The position numbers and the translations under genes were made by a program. A stretch of DNA of 64,000 nt from Notolepis coatsorum (Eukaryota; Chordata; Actinopteri; Aulopiformes; Paralepididae). Under the pieces are notes generated by a model. It was not told the origin of the DNA. It saw only the letters and a list, made by a program, of their open reading frames with translations, and ran no database searches. The stretch lies in NCBI GenBank assembly GCA_963971535.1, contig CAXASK010002155.1, positions 1 to 64,000 on the forward strand, read 5' to 3'. Shown here one piece after another: positions 11,786 through 23,742 of the stretch. Position 1 is the first letter of the stretch. Each line of letters opens with the position of its first letter.

Positions 11786-12510
11786 GTGAGTGAGCCCTCA
11801 TCAGTGCGATTCATTCTTCTCTTCTATTTTCATTTCAGGTAGTTGTACCTTAAAGGGGAACTATTTTACTATTTCTTTCACTATTTGGGCACTTTTACAC
11901 AATTCCTGTGAGTCTATGGAACACCTCTGTAATATATATATATTTTTTTATTCATTGTTTTGTATTTCTAATCAAGTCCTCAAAAACAGCATTTTTCTAC
12001 CTCAAGATCTCGAGCTGTTTTGAGCCTGGGCTCCTAAACCACTGCGCAGCGTCGTCTTCGCCTGAACATTAACATGCAGCAGTGACTATATGACATCACA
12101 TATAGGCACATTTTCAAACGACTCAGTTCAGTGAGGGTGAATATTGTGAGAGGAGAATTGGAAGAATGCGCCAATATGAGAATTTTGAGACATAGATCAT
12201 ATTAATATAAGTTCACATAGCTAGGAAACAATGCTAAACACTCAAAAAGGCCATTTATAAGATAGTTCCCCTTTAAGATAATTGAAGGCTGGCATCTGTA
12301 AATCCAGATATAAGTACTTGTCTTTATTCTTATTTTATTATCATTATTATTAGTATTATCATTATTTTCTTTCCAATGAAATGAAAATCAGAAAATAAGT
12401 GGTATATGATGGAAAATATGAAAGTCAATGCTTGAAGGAAAATGGACTTCGGAAATCAGTTTTCATTCTATTTATTTACTGTTCTGTAAAAGTCTTGTTG
12501 AATGTAATGT
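11786..12510. other. unique-looking DNA, no gene seen
   Basis: CTTAAAGGGGAACTATTTTA near 11850 and its near-complement AGATAGTTCCCCTTTAAG near 12260 form a ~19-bp inverted pair 400 bp apart. This could mark the ends of a small DNA element. Confidence 0.4.
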
Positions 12511-12582
12511 TTTATGTTTTGTGTGGACCCCAGGAAGACTAGTTGTTGTCATGCAACAGCTAATGGGGATCCTAATAAACTC
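12511..12582 (+). mobile_element. LINE 3' tail fragment
   Basis: TGTGGACCCCAGGAAGACTA … GCTAATGGGGATCCTAATAA is a 3' end I recall as common behind fish non-LTR elements. Upstream sequence is not recognisable. Confidence 0.55.
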
Positions 12583-12949
12583 AAACTCTTCACTAGTCAG
12601 TATAGGATGTAACTTCCAGAGCATAGGCGGCGGGTGAGCTGGACATCAGGGTAGGCTGTAGATGGGATGGGACAGTGCTGTCCAGGTTCTGATTTCATAC
12701 AATACACACACCCACTAGGCTACTACAGCGAGCTCCACTCATTTCGTATAGTGCAAATTAATTGTTCAAATGAAGACATCCAATATGATTAACCATTGTC
12801 TTACCTTAATGCAAAAAAAAATGCAACGTTTCGCGCATCAATGATCTTTTCTGCTTTAAGTTTGTCTGTGAGATCACTTTCAATGTGAAGCTGCTTTGAA
12901 AACAATGTACATAGTAGCTCTAAAAAGTTTCCACGATTTGATTAACTCT

Positions 12950-13280
12950 GACTCAGTCTCATCATGCCCTCGTAGAGCAAGCCTTTGGCCTCAGGTGATC
13001 CGGTGTTATGCCCAGGCGGCATGTAACTTGGAATGGAGTTCCAGGTCTTGGCAGCTCTCACGGAGAGGGCTGATTTGCTAAATGTACTTGTCCTTAATGG
13101 AACAGCCAAGTCACCCGGTACAACAATTCTGGTGAACCTGGAGGTGAAAATCGGAAAGTGGGGGTGGGGCTAGACCATGGAGGATTTTGAAGACCAGGCT
13201 GGCATCGGTTAGTTTGATGATGCGGCGTGATTGGTTACTGCCTGCAGTCTGGAATGTTAAACGACCACCACACCTACTGC
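12950..13280 (-). pseudogene. LINE reverse-transcriptase C-terminal fragment
   Basis: On the minus strand, 13250-13110 encodes LTDASLVFKILHGLAPPPLS, typical of the region after the RT domain in fish non-LTR elements. After a frame change, about 13100-13010 reads DLAVPLRTSTFSKSALSVRA and AKTWNSIP, the usual end of such ORFs. The fragment is short and lacks the catalytic YADD. It would have no function. Confidence 0.75.
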
Positions 13281-13904
13281 CATTGACACCTTGGTTGGCT
13301 GACCCTTGCGTATTGTCACCACCGGGCTGCAGCAGCCCACACACACACAATATCGTAGCCTAGGCTGCCTATAATAATGCGCAGACTGGGGCTGCTGGTT
13401 TGGGTCGGCATAGCCTCGCCTGGCCTTACATACCCGCCGCCTATGTTCCAGAGGCATTGGTACAGTGAGTGTCTGTCTGGCAGGTCTCCTCGAGACTCAG
13501 TGAGAGGAGTATTCAGGCCTCGCCCTCTACTCCTTCCTACAGCTGTGACCCACACTGGAAATGGGCCTTGAAACCGTAATTAATGAGTTAAGATAATTAC
13601 AGGGAACAAAATATATTGATCAGGTCGGCGAACTCCTGAGTGTTAAACACACGAGGCACAAGGCTCAGCGGTTACCTCATGCCGGTGTCAGGAAACGTGA
13701 GGTAATGTGATGTGTTTGACCATATTTTGGCATTTGCGCCGCCCCAGCACATTATTGAGATGCATAGAGAATTCTCCCTGAGACATGAGGGAGTTCTCTG
13801 GTAACTCTGTCTTCGTTTGATTAATTGGAAGCAGATATCTGACCCAGGCAGAATGATTGCTATTTGCAGCTATTTGCTGCTGGAAAATTGATATGTCTCT
13901 AGTA
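13281..13904. other. unique-looking DNA, no gene seen
   Basis: No exon or repeat recognised. Confidence 0.35.
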
Positions 13905-14066
13905 CTATGCACTCAACACTGCAGCACCCAAGTTTCAACACTGTTTGATGAACATTGTTACTCAGCTGATAGACTTGTATACCCTTCCTGCTGACTTGTC
14001 GTAAAGAACTTGTAAGTCGCTTTGGATGAAAGTGTCAGCTAAATGACTAAATGTACTGTAAAACAA
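13905..14066 (+). mobile_element. L2-like LINE 3' tail
   Basis: It contains GATGAACATTGTTACTCAGC, CTTGTAAGTCGCTTTGGATG and CAGCTAAATGACTAAATGTA, matching the L2 copies at 27024 and 31130. The last ~70 bp, plus ACAAACCACCTTATTACACT, are repeated in tandem up to 14162 and once more at 19381-19433, beyond the next element. Confidence 0.8.
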
Positions 14067-14162
14067 ACCACCTTATTACACTTGTAAAGAATCAGCTAAA
14101 TGACTAAATGTAATGTAAAAACAAACCACCTTATTACACTTGTAAAGTGTCAGCTAAATAAC

Positions 14163-14450
14163 GTAAGGTTATGTATATAACCAAGTTCTGTGAGTTATGG
14201 TGCGCTCAGCACCAGTTGCACTGTACTTCACTTCGTGCACGAGCACTGAATAAAAAATTCCACCATGTACCTTTACATCCCAACATTCGTCTGGCCACAC
14301 CCCCATCCGCTTACCTTCATAAGCAGGAGTGTGGTCACCTACTCGCCTCCTTCCCAAACTTTCACCATAAGGCGAGATCAAGGGCCGCAGCGGCGTCCTG
14401 GTGCTGAGCGCACCATAACTCACAGAACTTGGTTATATACATAACCTTAC
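14163..14450. mobile_element. hairpin (MITE-like) element
   Basis: The two ends (14163-14213 and 14399-14450) are inverted copies of about 51 bp, including GTTCTGTGAGTTATGGTGCG and a self-complementary block GGTTATGTATATAACC. Bases 14186-14370 also match the reverse complement of 19380-19200, the right end of the neighbouring large element. This looks like a deletion derivative of that family. It has no coding capacity. Confidence 0.75.
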
Positions 14451-17400
14451 GTTCTGTTTCGTTATGGCTTCGCTCAGCACCAGTTGCACAACAGGAGCTG
14501 AGCGGGAGCCATAGCCCGACAAATGTACCCCACTGAGGCCCCCCACAACCATCAGACCGGGGAGGACCGAGCCCCCCGACCCTCCCTAATGGAGGATACC
14601 CCCCCTATTGGAGGCTTACGGGAGGGAGATGGATCCGACAGTGTGAAGAGGAACTCAAGCAACTCAACGCACAGGGTGAGCAGACCGTGGCTTGACCCCA
14701 CGACTACACACACGCACAACCCGCATGCCACCCGGGAACGAACGGAAGGAACAACCTCGTTACTGCCCCCAAAATCACGGGGTCAAGAGCAACCCAACCC
14801 CGTGGCAAGGCTGTAGCAGCGGAGCACGAAGGAAGACCCAGACCCACCGAAGGGACTGGATCCCCTGGAAAAAGGGGGCCCGGAGAGGTCAATGACGCCA
14901 GGCATCAAGACCCCACCAGGCGGTCACTTAGTGACACCGCCCCCCACATCGCCAGCGTATTCGGATAAGGCCCCTCCAAGAGCGAGCCCTTTCCCCCCAA
15001 TAGCACACCGCCTGGCACACTGACCCTGCAGAACAGGCAGTCAGCATGGCCGTAAGCACTCAAAAAGGTTAACTAACGGAAGCAGGCAGCGCACCGGGGA
15101 AACCAGGCAGCAGGCTGTAACCTGAGCCTGGAGCACTGCGGACGAGACAGGCGCCAAAGGAGTCAGCTGAAAACAGCCCCCCCCGGCGGAAGGGGCGTAT
15201 GCTGGCGTTGTTGATCACCATGACAACGCCTCCATTAAAAAAAACCCACCCAGAGGGGTCGAGGCAGAGAAGGCTGACATGATTGGCAGACGTCATGAAC
15301 GTGCAGGGGCACACTCAACCGGGTAACCCGGGAGTTGACTCTGCTCCAACACACCAGGAAATCAACCACCCTCTCGCTACAGACGGTGGTTGTTCCTATA
15401 ACCCCTCAAGAAAAAACTCCAAAACACACCTGCGGGTATACACCGGCTATACCGCAGTACAAGCGTTTCAGTTTTCAAAAAAAGGTTATCCCAGGCCTAC
15501 GGTATCAACGAAACTTTACTTCGGACCGGGCCCGGCGGCACGGGAAGCACAGGGTTACCAGAGGAGGTCCAAGACCACCCCAACAGCCCCCTCTTCGCCA
15601 CACGTGAGAGAGGAGCGAAATAATGGAGAACCAGCCCTAAGCACACCGCACTTGGTATTCCCAGGCGGTCTCCCAACCAAGTACTAACCAGGACCGAACC
15701 TGCTTAGCTACCGAGATCGGGCGTGTACAGGTTGGTATGGCCGTAAGCCATTACGATAGTGCAGAGTACAACATGTACCCAACAAAGGGCCTCCATAACG
15801 CCTAACCCTGTGACACCCGGACCGACCCGGCATTTTTCCCCCCGAAAAAAGCACAAGTCCCTCAGGGTACCAGAACAGCAGATCTGCATCCCCGGCGGAC
15901 AACGGGTTAACTGACCTGGACCAGCGCGACCAGACCAGTCCCGTGTCCTAACCACGCCGACATGCCCACTCCAGAAGAGGGGGTAGGTATGCGTGTCGAT
16001 CTAAAACATGAAAAGAGGGCGCCACCCAGACGGTCCCCATTTGGACCGTGCTCAGTGGCCCACCCCAAGGGCGTGAGACCCCTCTACCTATGTTCTGATC
16101 TATTCCGTTAACATCCCCCAGATATGAACGAGAATTCATCGAGACAACCTAGTAAACTGGCGCTCGGAAGAGACAAAACTCCATCCCAGTTGCCCTATAA
16201 AAACGCTGTTTTAACAAGCAACCAAGGCGCACTTAGCCCCTGCGTGATTCTTTAACAGAAACACACCGAGCCAGCACTATGTATGCGTCAAGACCCAAAT
16301 ACATCAATGGATAGTCTAGCAAGACACCAAACATTGTTCCTCCAAGTCGCTTGGGAGAACGACACGGAGCCGTCGTGCTTCATGTACCTTCCTCTTTTTA
16401 TCCAAAAAAGAAAGAAACACAGACTGACATGAATCCCACATGACGCAGCTGAGGGTAATTTTTTTTTTACATTTTTACATCCCACCACCCTCGCCATAGG
16501 GAGGAGACGGAAATCCCCAGAGAGACTTCCCACGCGAGCTGTATAGATTGAAAAGAATATATTGCAACATTGAGCTATGTAATATTTGGGTTAGGGCTCT
16601 CCGAGGAGGAGGCACTGAACCAATACACACTCAATAATCGAATTGAATCGAATACACACACAATAGAGCAGAACTCCTTTTTGAAGTTCTACTCACCTTG
16701 ACAATCTGAGGAGGAGGCTCTGAACTCTGAGGAGGCTCCCTCACAGGGAAGGAGTCCGAACTCACAGAAGGCCCGAGGAGGAGCTTCGTGAGGAGGAGCT
16801 CTGACAACTCCCTGAAACAGATCCATAACATGGACCTGAACAACTCACGGAAGTCTTACCAACAGAGACGCGCACAGTGACATACTCTATGGCGGGGGAA
16901 TTTCTGCGGTGCACACGCCCAATCTTCCAGGGCGTGGGACCAGGAAACTCCCCCCCCCCCCCCCCTCTTACCCTGTAACGTGCCGAACAGCAACGTGACA
17001 GGAACCTTGAAGGACAGGAGGTTTTAACCCCTGACCAATCAGAAAAGGGGAGGAAAGGATTACCAGGTCGTACCAGTACGACCCCACACCCATGATACGA
17101 TGTAATGACAAAAAAGAGCATGACACAGTCATAGTCTGCTACATGAAGTGTCTAACAGCTACACATAGCTCATGTGCTAACCTGCTATCTGATTTTTACT
17201 AAGGAAAAAACACAGAATAGAGAGGGCCCCCTTTAAGAGCCCCGGTACCAGACTTACACATGTGCTTCTGTGACCAAACCTAACCCAGTTGTAGATCACA
17301 AGACACACACAACCCTTCATCACAACAAAAAATGGCAAAAGTACACTCTTGCTACAGAGGAACGCCGTTTTTCATAACGAGAGAATACAGAATCCTTGAT

Positions 17401-19380
17401 TATGTATTGGCCACAGGCCTTGCTAAGCACACATGATAAGTGACCAAACAATCTTTTCTTTAGGAAAATATAGTTTCTCAAGCGGAAAGCACAACCCCAG
17501 CAATTAAGCTAAGGGTTACATCGTATCCCCACAAACACAGTGACACAATATATTGTAAACAACATGTCTGAGAGGAGGGTGGGGAAGCCCCAGGGAAACC
17601 GGGGGGATCACCCCTCCTTCCTTACCCTTGAGACGGCCAAGTTGAACAGGTAACCCTGTTAATATGTGAACACACTGTTCATTGTCATTACAGGCTGAGA
17701 AAAGAATTCATTCCTCAATCACATGTCACTAAGCATAGCTTTATAGGTTAATTAACCCCCTTAGTTGTGAGTTCACGGTACATGAACACACATGTTCTCA
17801 TCACAACTAACCAGATCATTTTTACACATGTAAACAACAACCCGATTTCTATGAAGAGAGAAGCTATACCAGTGACAAGACAATTCACACACAACACGCG
17901 CCGTATCCTCAATGTATTGCAGCAACACACGTTTTGGAAAACATCGTTATTACAAAACACTTAGAAGGGAAGGAAAGAAGAAGTGTTTAAGGTCCGGTCG
18001 GGACCTTCCTACCCTGAGCGCCGGCCAAGAGAACTGCAATCTGGCTAACGGGGGACCGAAGTTGAACACAGCATCCCTGTGTTGACGATGAGGGTAACGT
18101 CGTTGCGCCACCCAGCCGCTACGTTTTTCCATGTTTGACACAGTCCTCGCTGGCAGGGCTCCGGTGTAGGTTTGACTAACATCCTCTGTCAAAGATGACG
18201 TCGTAGTCAGAGTGTTTAAGGCATGTTATAGTCATAAAAAACGTTCAACAGTGTAGCATTAAGCTAACAGCCGTTCGACCGATAGCAACAAGCTAACGTT
18301 TACTAGCCTGGTAACACAGCGGGCTAGCGTCGCAGCTAACAGCTGGCTGGCTAACACAGTAGTCCACAACTAGCACGCAAGCTAAGCAGCTATCACCTGA
18401 ACTGTACACAACGACATAACAAGCCACACTTCAGACAGGCCGCTGTCCAAGTCCCTCCCCTAAGAGGGAAAAGAAAAAGAATGTCAGAACACAGTTTTCA
18501 ACGGTGATCCAGACATGCAGCGGGGCCAGCACAGTTCCCATTTCGGGCTGCAGCCGACTTTGAGCATGGAACTCCCGATAAAGAAGATCCTATGCCCACA
18601 TTTCCTCGTTAGGGTATACTTTCATTTGTATATGAAAGATGGGGCCTGCACGGGACAGAGAAGCATCCGCTCGAGAATCCTGGGATCACCAGGTCCTGGT
18701 CGGGGCCCACTAGATTGACCATCATGGGCATCAGACCAAGATCCTCCGACCGCCGTTTAAGCCGAGCAGAGGACCCCAGCCTGAAGTCGGCGTTTCGTAA
18801 ATTGTCAGCTAACCCCCACAGCATCAACAACAACCAGAGCTCGCAAGCAAAACAGTACGTACCCAACCTGGAAACAACCGCTTCTCACAACAGTCGGTGC
18901 TTCCCACAGTCCAGCTGTGTGGCCGGAGGGCAACCCCATCCAGCCGCAGCAAGGAGGACTGTAGCTGGGGAGCATGTCAGCGGCGTGAGCTCCTAATACG
19001 AAAAAGCCGATGAAGGTCGGAATGACCATCATCTTCCAGACACTCCAGTAACGAAGACAATATCGCCGTATTTTCTCGAAAATAGTGAGAGAGAAAATAA
19101 AGATATGATGTCAACGTATCTTCCGTTCTTTTGTTTTCCAACTTTCTTCTACTAACAACCTCGTCAAGTGGGGATCTACCGAAGGCACTTCCTTGTGGTG
19201 AAAGTGAAGAAGGAGGCGAGTAGGTGACCACACTCCTGCTTATGAAGGTAAGCGGGTTGGGGGTGTGGCCAGACGAATGTTGGGATGTAAAGGTACGTGG
19301 TGGAATTTTTTATTCAGTGCTCGTGCACGAAGTGAAGTACAGTGCAACTGGTGCTGAGCGAAGCCATAACGAAGCAGAAC
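14451..19380. mobile_element. large non-coding element with inverted ends
   Basis: The left end GTTCTGTTTCGTTATGGCTT is repeated inverted at the right end (AAGCCATAACGAAGCAGAAC, ending 19380); the match runs about 39 bp. The adjacent hairpin element supplies a ~185-bp version of the right end. The host sequence resumes at 19381 with the same ~50 bp that precedes 14163, so the whole 5.2 kb is absent from an ancestral site. The longest frame inside is 134 codons with no recognised domain. The interior is GC-richer than its surroundings and holds a 5S rRNA-derived block (15638-15748) and gene-less sequence. A large non-autonomous DNA transposon, possibly carrying captured host DNA, is the best reading. 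Its superfamily is not identified. Confidence 0.65.
15638..15748 (-). pseudogene. 5S rRNA-derived sequence
   Basis: Read on the minus strand it starts GCTTACGGCCATACC, then CACGCCCGATCTCG, AGCTAAGCAGG, CCTGGTTAGTACTTGG and GGGAGACCGCCTGGGAATAC. This is vertebrate 5S rRNA order over the whole ~110 bp. About 11 bp are missing between two GATCTCG repeats near residue 30, and there are scattered substitutions, so it would not make normal 5S rRNA. The internal promoter boxes (A box and C box) are largely kept. It could be a retroposed 5S copy or part of a 5S-headed SINE trapped inside the large element. Confidence 0.85.
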
Positions 19381-19974
19381 TAAATGTAATGTAAAAACAA
19401 ACCACCTTATTACACTTGTAAAGAATCAGGGGGCTATTCGGCAATCATATGCAGAGTCTAGCTCTGCAATGGCCAGGTCACCTCAGGAAAGCTGTCGCAA
19501 TTACACCGTTTCTATTGCTAGAGTTTTGTTTTATAGACTTTTCTATTTTTAGACGACGGTTGACCGTGAACCTGTGTAAGACGCGTGGGAGACTTCTTCA
19601 TTGTACCTGCATAATAAGCACCTCCTGCTTCCTGGTTGACTGATGAAATGGACTCACCCACTAGACACAATCAATGAAAGACAAAAAGCTTAGCGGAATG
19701 AAATGACCAACGGTCAAAGCGCAAACAAATAGACCTGCGCACAGCGGTTTAACAGCTTTGATGCAGAAACCTGGCGGGATGACCTGGAAAGACATCTTTT
19801 CACCGTATCCTTAAATAACTACTTGATTTGTCAAACTTCATACAGTATCAGTCAATATCAGAAGGGAGCTAATGAGTACAGCTGAAATATTGATTATAGG
19901 AAGATGATGATACTGCCTGAAATGAGATCAAATGATTGGCCAACGCACTGCATGCTAAGCAGCAGAGCGGTTAA
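19381..19974. other. L2-flanking repeat, then unique DNA
   Basis: Bases 19381-19433 repeat the sequence left of 14163 (TAAATGTAATGTAAAAACAA). The remainder shows no gene. Confidence 0.5.
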
Positions 19975-20115
19975 AGTGTGTGTGTCTGTGCACGTGTGTG
20001 CGTGCGTGTATGCGTGTGTGTGCGTGCTTCACAATTCACAGTGTGTGAGTGTGCATTTGGTGTCTGTGTGTGTGTTCAGAATGTATGCGTGTACTACATG
20101 GTTGTGTGTAGTAGT
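19975..20115. repeat. interrupted (TG)n
   Basis: TG-rich sequence with CG and TC interruptions. Confidence 0.8.
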
Positions 20116-20734
20116 ATGTGTGAACTCTGATCTCACATGTTGTACCTATACATCTCCTCTCCTCATCTCTCTTGTCCTCTCCTCTCTACTCCTCACCTGT
20201 GCAGTGTAGCTAATGAGGCTGTGAGCTGATGGCCAGATGAGAGATGGTCAGTGGGAGTGACAGGTTTATTTTGGTCAGCTCGTGCAGCAGCGGGCATGAA
20301 AAATTACGTGCCAGCTTGAATAATTAAACAGCCTCGGAGCTCCACTGATCCGCCCGTCCGGAGATCAATAGACGGCGTTCAGACGGAGCGTGCCAGTCTT
20401 CTGTCCTCTAAAGCCCTGTGTCACCACAGACCTGAGACTGGAGGTGCGTTTCATTTGAGGGCGAGGAGCTGCTTAGATGACCAGATGTGGGTTCTTCAAG
20501 CTGGAGGTGTGAACCGTTATTAGTGACTGGTGGGCTTCATCTAGTCAGAGGCTAAAACATAGTTGTGGCTTAGAGGTGCTATAGATAACATTCAGCCATT
20601 AGATGTCGCACCAGATCACCAGCCTGCCATTTTATCCAATCGGGTGCATTCCACATGGGGAAATGGGAAGTAGGGAGGGGATACATCTCACTCTCTCCCC
20701 CACCGACGTGTGTGTGTGTGTGCTAAGGACTAAT
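20116..20734. other. unique-looking DNA, no gene seen
   Basis: Short (CTCT) stretches at 20155-20200. No exon recognised. Confidence 0.35.
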
Positions 20735-21545
20735 GCACATACAGTAAGGCTGCTGGCCCTGATGGCATCCACGGTCGTGTGCTCAGGTCCTGCACTGAGC
20801 GGCTGACTGAGGTCCTAACTGACATCTTCAACCTGTCACCAGCCCAGGCAGTTGTCCCAGCGTGCTTCAAAACCACCTCCATCATGCCAGTGCTGAAACA
20901 CTCCTCTACCACGAGCCTTAATGACTTCTGCCCTGTCGCACTCACCTCCATCATCATGAAGTGCTTCGAGAGGATGGTCCTGGCTCACCTCAAATCTGGC
21001 CTTTCACCCTCCCTGGATAAATACCAATTTGCCTTCTGTGAGAAAATTTGCATGGAGGACGTTATCTCCTCAGTGCTACACTCCGCCCTCTCCCACCTAG
21101 ATGACAGCAACACCCATGTGAGCAGAGGGTGGTGAACACTTCCCAACGCATCACCGGTACATCACTCCCTGCCATTGAGGCTGTCCATCACAAACAGTGT
21201 CTGAGGAACACACGCAGCATCGTCAAGGACCCCTCTCACCCCAACCACAGACTGTTTTCCCTCCCCAACTCTGGGAGGTGCTGCAGGAATCTCAGTTCCA
21301 GGACATTTGTTGTCACCTTGCTAAACTCCATGGTGACCGTCCTCCCCCATCCCTCACGCAGCCTACTCCAGAACTCTGTTGAACTTTGAACTCTACTACC
21401 TACACTGTATACGTCTGTCTTACACTGTACTGTACTCATACCTACTTTCATTATGCTACTATATCCAACCTACAGTATAGTTTATCAAGTTACGTGTTCC
21501 TTTATTGATCCCCTTGGGGTAATGCAGGTGTCATGGCAGCACGGG
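20735..21545 (+). pseudogene. non-LTR retrotransposon RT fragment with internal deletion
   Basis: The frame at 20741-21130 reads [15 protein letters not shown], then [37 protein letters not shown] and ALSHLDDSNTHV. These are RT palm motifs of a fish non-LTR element. The catalytic YADD region is missing. The sequence then jumps to the ORF C-terminus at 21127-21388, reading TSQRITGTSLPAIEAV and VKDPSHPNHRLFSLP. A tail TTTATTGATCCCCTTGGGGT near 21500 follows. It is non-functional. Confidence 0.8.
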
Positions 21546-21594
21546 GGAGGGGGAGGGGAGGTACAGGCAGAAGATATAAAGAGCATAATGAGAC

Positions 21595-22085
21595 ATTTAC
21601 ATTTAAATGCCATGTAGATAATCTTGCAAGTACACTGTGACAGATGGTTGGCATTTTGTACAGAAACAAAGAAATGTTTAGAAGAAGGAAGGTTGTTGAA
21701 GCAGTCTGTTTTGGATTATGGAGACATGGTTTATAGACATGCTGCTGCTTCCACTCTGAAGCCTTTGGACTCTGTATATCTTTCTGCCCTCAGAACTATC
21801 ACTGGTGAAAGTTACGGTACCCAACATTGTATATGTGTATATTTTTACATCTAGTGTATATTACATCTTTAGTAGCAAACCACTCCACCACAGTCTGCAG
21901 TTGTTTTTAATGAATTGTATTTGTATAACATTATTATAAATGTTTAATTGATTGACTTTCTGTTTCCATATTGTTTTTGTATTCATTATGTGCTGTATTT
22001 CTCGACATCATTGTAAATGAGAACGTGCTCTCAATGAGCTTTTGAGATTAAATAAAGATTGAATGAATAAATAAATTAATGAATA
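21595..22085 (+). pseudogene. LINE C-terminal fragment and 3' tail
   Basis: About 21690-21830 encodes VLDYGDMVYRHAAASTLKPL and SALRTITGESYGTQHC, a segment common near the end of fish LINE ORF2. It ends TGTAAATGAGAACGTGCTCT … AATAAAGATTGAATGAATAA, a polyadenylation-like 3' end. Confidence 0.75.
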
Positions 22086-22268
22086 GTAATTATTACCTTA
22101 ACACTGTATAATAACAATGTATAATAACACTGTACACACCGTATACGTGTATCTATATCTGTGTATCTATCGGGCTAGACTGGTTTATGTATTCCTACTC
22201 GTACCACTGTATATAATAATACTGAACATACATTATCTTAACTTATTACATGGCGTTTTAACATTCGC

Positions 22269-22394
22269 CAAAATGCTTGATTGTGATTGGTCAATAGCGC
22301 TCCGTTGCCCCTAGCAGCGGTCAATTATTTCTCGATAATTCACCGCTGCTAGGGGCAACAGATCGCTATTGACCAATCACAATCAAGCATTTTG
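22269..22394. repeat. hairpin 1 (inverted repeat, ~53-bp arms)
   Basis: The left arm starts CAAAATGCTTGATTGTGATT and the right arm ends AATCACAATCAAGCATTTTG, with a 20-bp loop and few mismatches. MITE-like. Confidence 0.9.
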
Positions 22395-22579
22395 ATCGCA
22401 GTCACGAAAGGGGCTAAGCTTTACCATATGCACAGCTGCACTACATCAGGTGCAATCAAGTCCACACACCCGCCGATGACAGAGGAGCAACAGAACAACT
22501 GCGTCTGCATTTGATCTCGTCTTGTCGATGGTGTAAAATGAATTACGTATATTGTTAGTAAGTTAGCCCTGTAATAAGC

Positions 22580-22726
22580 GGGATAATGTATAGCTATACT
22601 CGGTCATTGTCGCAAAATAATTGACCTTAACTGCGTTTAGAACACCTCAGCGCGGAGCCTCTGTGTTCCAGAACGCAGTCTCTGTCAATTTTTTGCGACA
22701 ATGACCTCGTAGCTATACATTATCCC
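22580..22726. repeat. hairpin 2 (inverted repeat, ~60-bp arms)
   Basis: GGGATAATGTATAGCTATAC pairs with GTAGCTATACATTATCCC, and CTGCGTTTAGAACAC with GTGTTCCAGAACGCAG, around a ~15-bp GC-rich loop. Confidence 0.88.
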
Positions 22727-22799
22727 TTACATATTTACTCCCTAGCTTTTTCATATTTACTCCATATACACATTATACTCTATAGTATAATATAGAGTA

Positions 22800-22870
22800 T
22801 GGCTTGATTTGAGCTGCCCTTTTTGTAATATAGAGTCTATATTACAAAAAGGGTAGCTCAAATCAAGCCA
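22800..22870. repeat. hairpin 3 (near-perfect, ~34-bp arms)
   Basis: TGGCTTGATTTGAGCTGCCC is matched by GGGTAGCTCAAATCAAGCCA with a loop of about 3 bases. A shorter inverted pair, GGTATATCAGACCATATACC, follows at 22891-22912. Confidence 0.9.
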
Positions 22871-23129
22871 TCTGATTGGTTCACAGCCGTGGTATATCAG
22901 ACCATATACCATGGCTATGATATATAATTCAGGGCTTTGGGTTCATATACTTCCAGAGATCATTGGATCATTCAGGGGCTCATCTTAATCTTCCCATCTT
23001 TAAACCGAATGAAACGGTAAACAGAGAGGCCTATTGGGATGTTAGATCCTAATGTGAAAAACTGTGATTTACCTTACCTTGCTACCTCTTTTATCTTTTT
23101 TATGCTTGCTTATGCCTGTATTTCTTGTA

Positions 23130-23205
23130 CTGCTGTGAAGCACTTTGAACTGCAATTTCTGTATGAAAAGTGCTATACAAATAAAGTTTATTATTATTAT
23201 TATAT
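23130..23205 (+). mobile_element. retroelement 3' tail
   Basis: GAAGCACTTTGAACTGC, AAAGTGCTATACAAATAAAG and a (TTA)n tail form a 3' end common to fish LINEs and SINEs. The body is not recognisable. Confidence 0.5.
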
Positions 23206-23215
23206 TATTCCCATA

Positions 23216-23654
23216 ACTGTGGTTCCCAACCCACACGCTAGACTAGATATACATGCACATATATACATACATATACGTGTTGGCATTCAACCTTCAACCT
23301 TCACTACTTACCTCCATCATAACGTCTGACTAAAACCATGATTCCATGTCAGAATGAACGACATGGTGTCCCCTGAGTGAATATTCCTGTGTGGAACATC
23401 AAATAGTGTGCCGCGCCTCTCTGGGGGATTGAAGGGCTTGTCGTATCCTAAAAGACTCCTGACCTTCTGTGGCGTGCATTAGCCCCACCTGGGAACATCC
23501 TGCTGCACGGGACCCGCAATGCAAATCTCACGTCACCACATCAAACGGGCCGGCTGATCAAAGGTCAGCCCTCCTTTGTGTAGGTGTTTGATATCGAAAT
23601 TTCTATTTCATCTCCAACTGTCAAGGACTGTTAGTGCTGGAATGGAGAGGAGAG
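23216..23654. other. unique-looking DNA, no gene seen
   Basis: No exon or repeat recognised. Confidence 0.35.
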
Positions 23655-23742
23655 GGGGGGGGGGGGGGGTAGAGAGGGATGAGAGGGGGGGGGGGGGTAG
23701 AGATGGAGGAGAGGGGGGGGGGGGGGAGGGAGGGAGAGATGA
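23655..23742. repeat. three G homopolymer runs in GA-rich DNA
   Basis: Runs of about 13, 12 and 13 G separated by AGAGATGAGA-type spacers. This sequence could form G-quadruplexes. Confidence 0.9.

Noticed and set aside
15638-15748. Functional 5S rRNA gene
   Set aside because: It lacks about 11 bp in the 5' third, has further substitutions, has no clear T-run terminator, and sits inside a mobile element.
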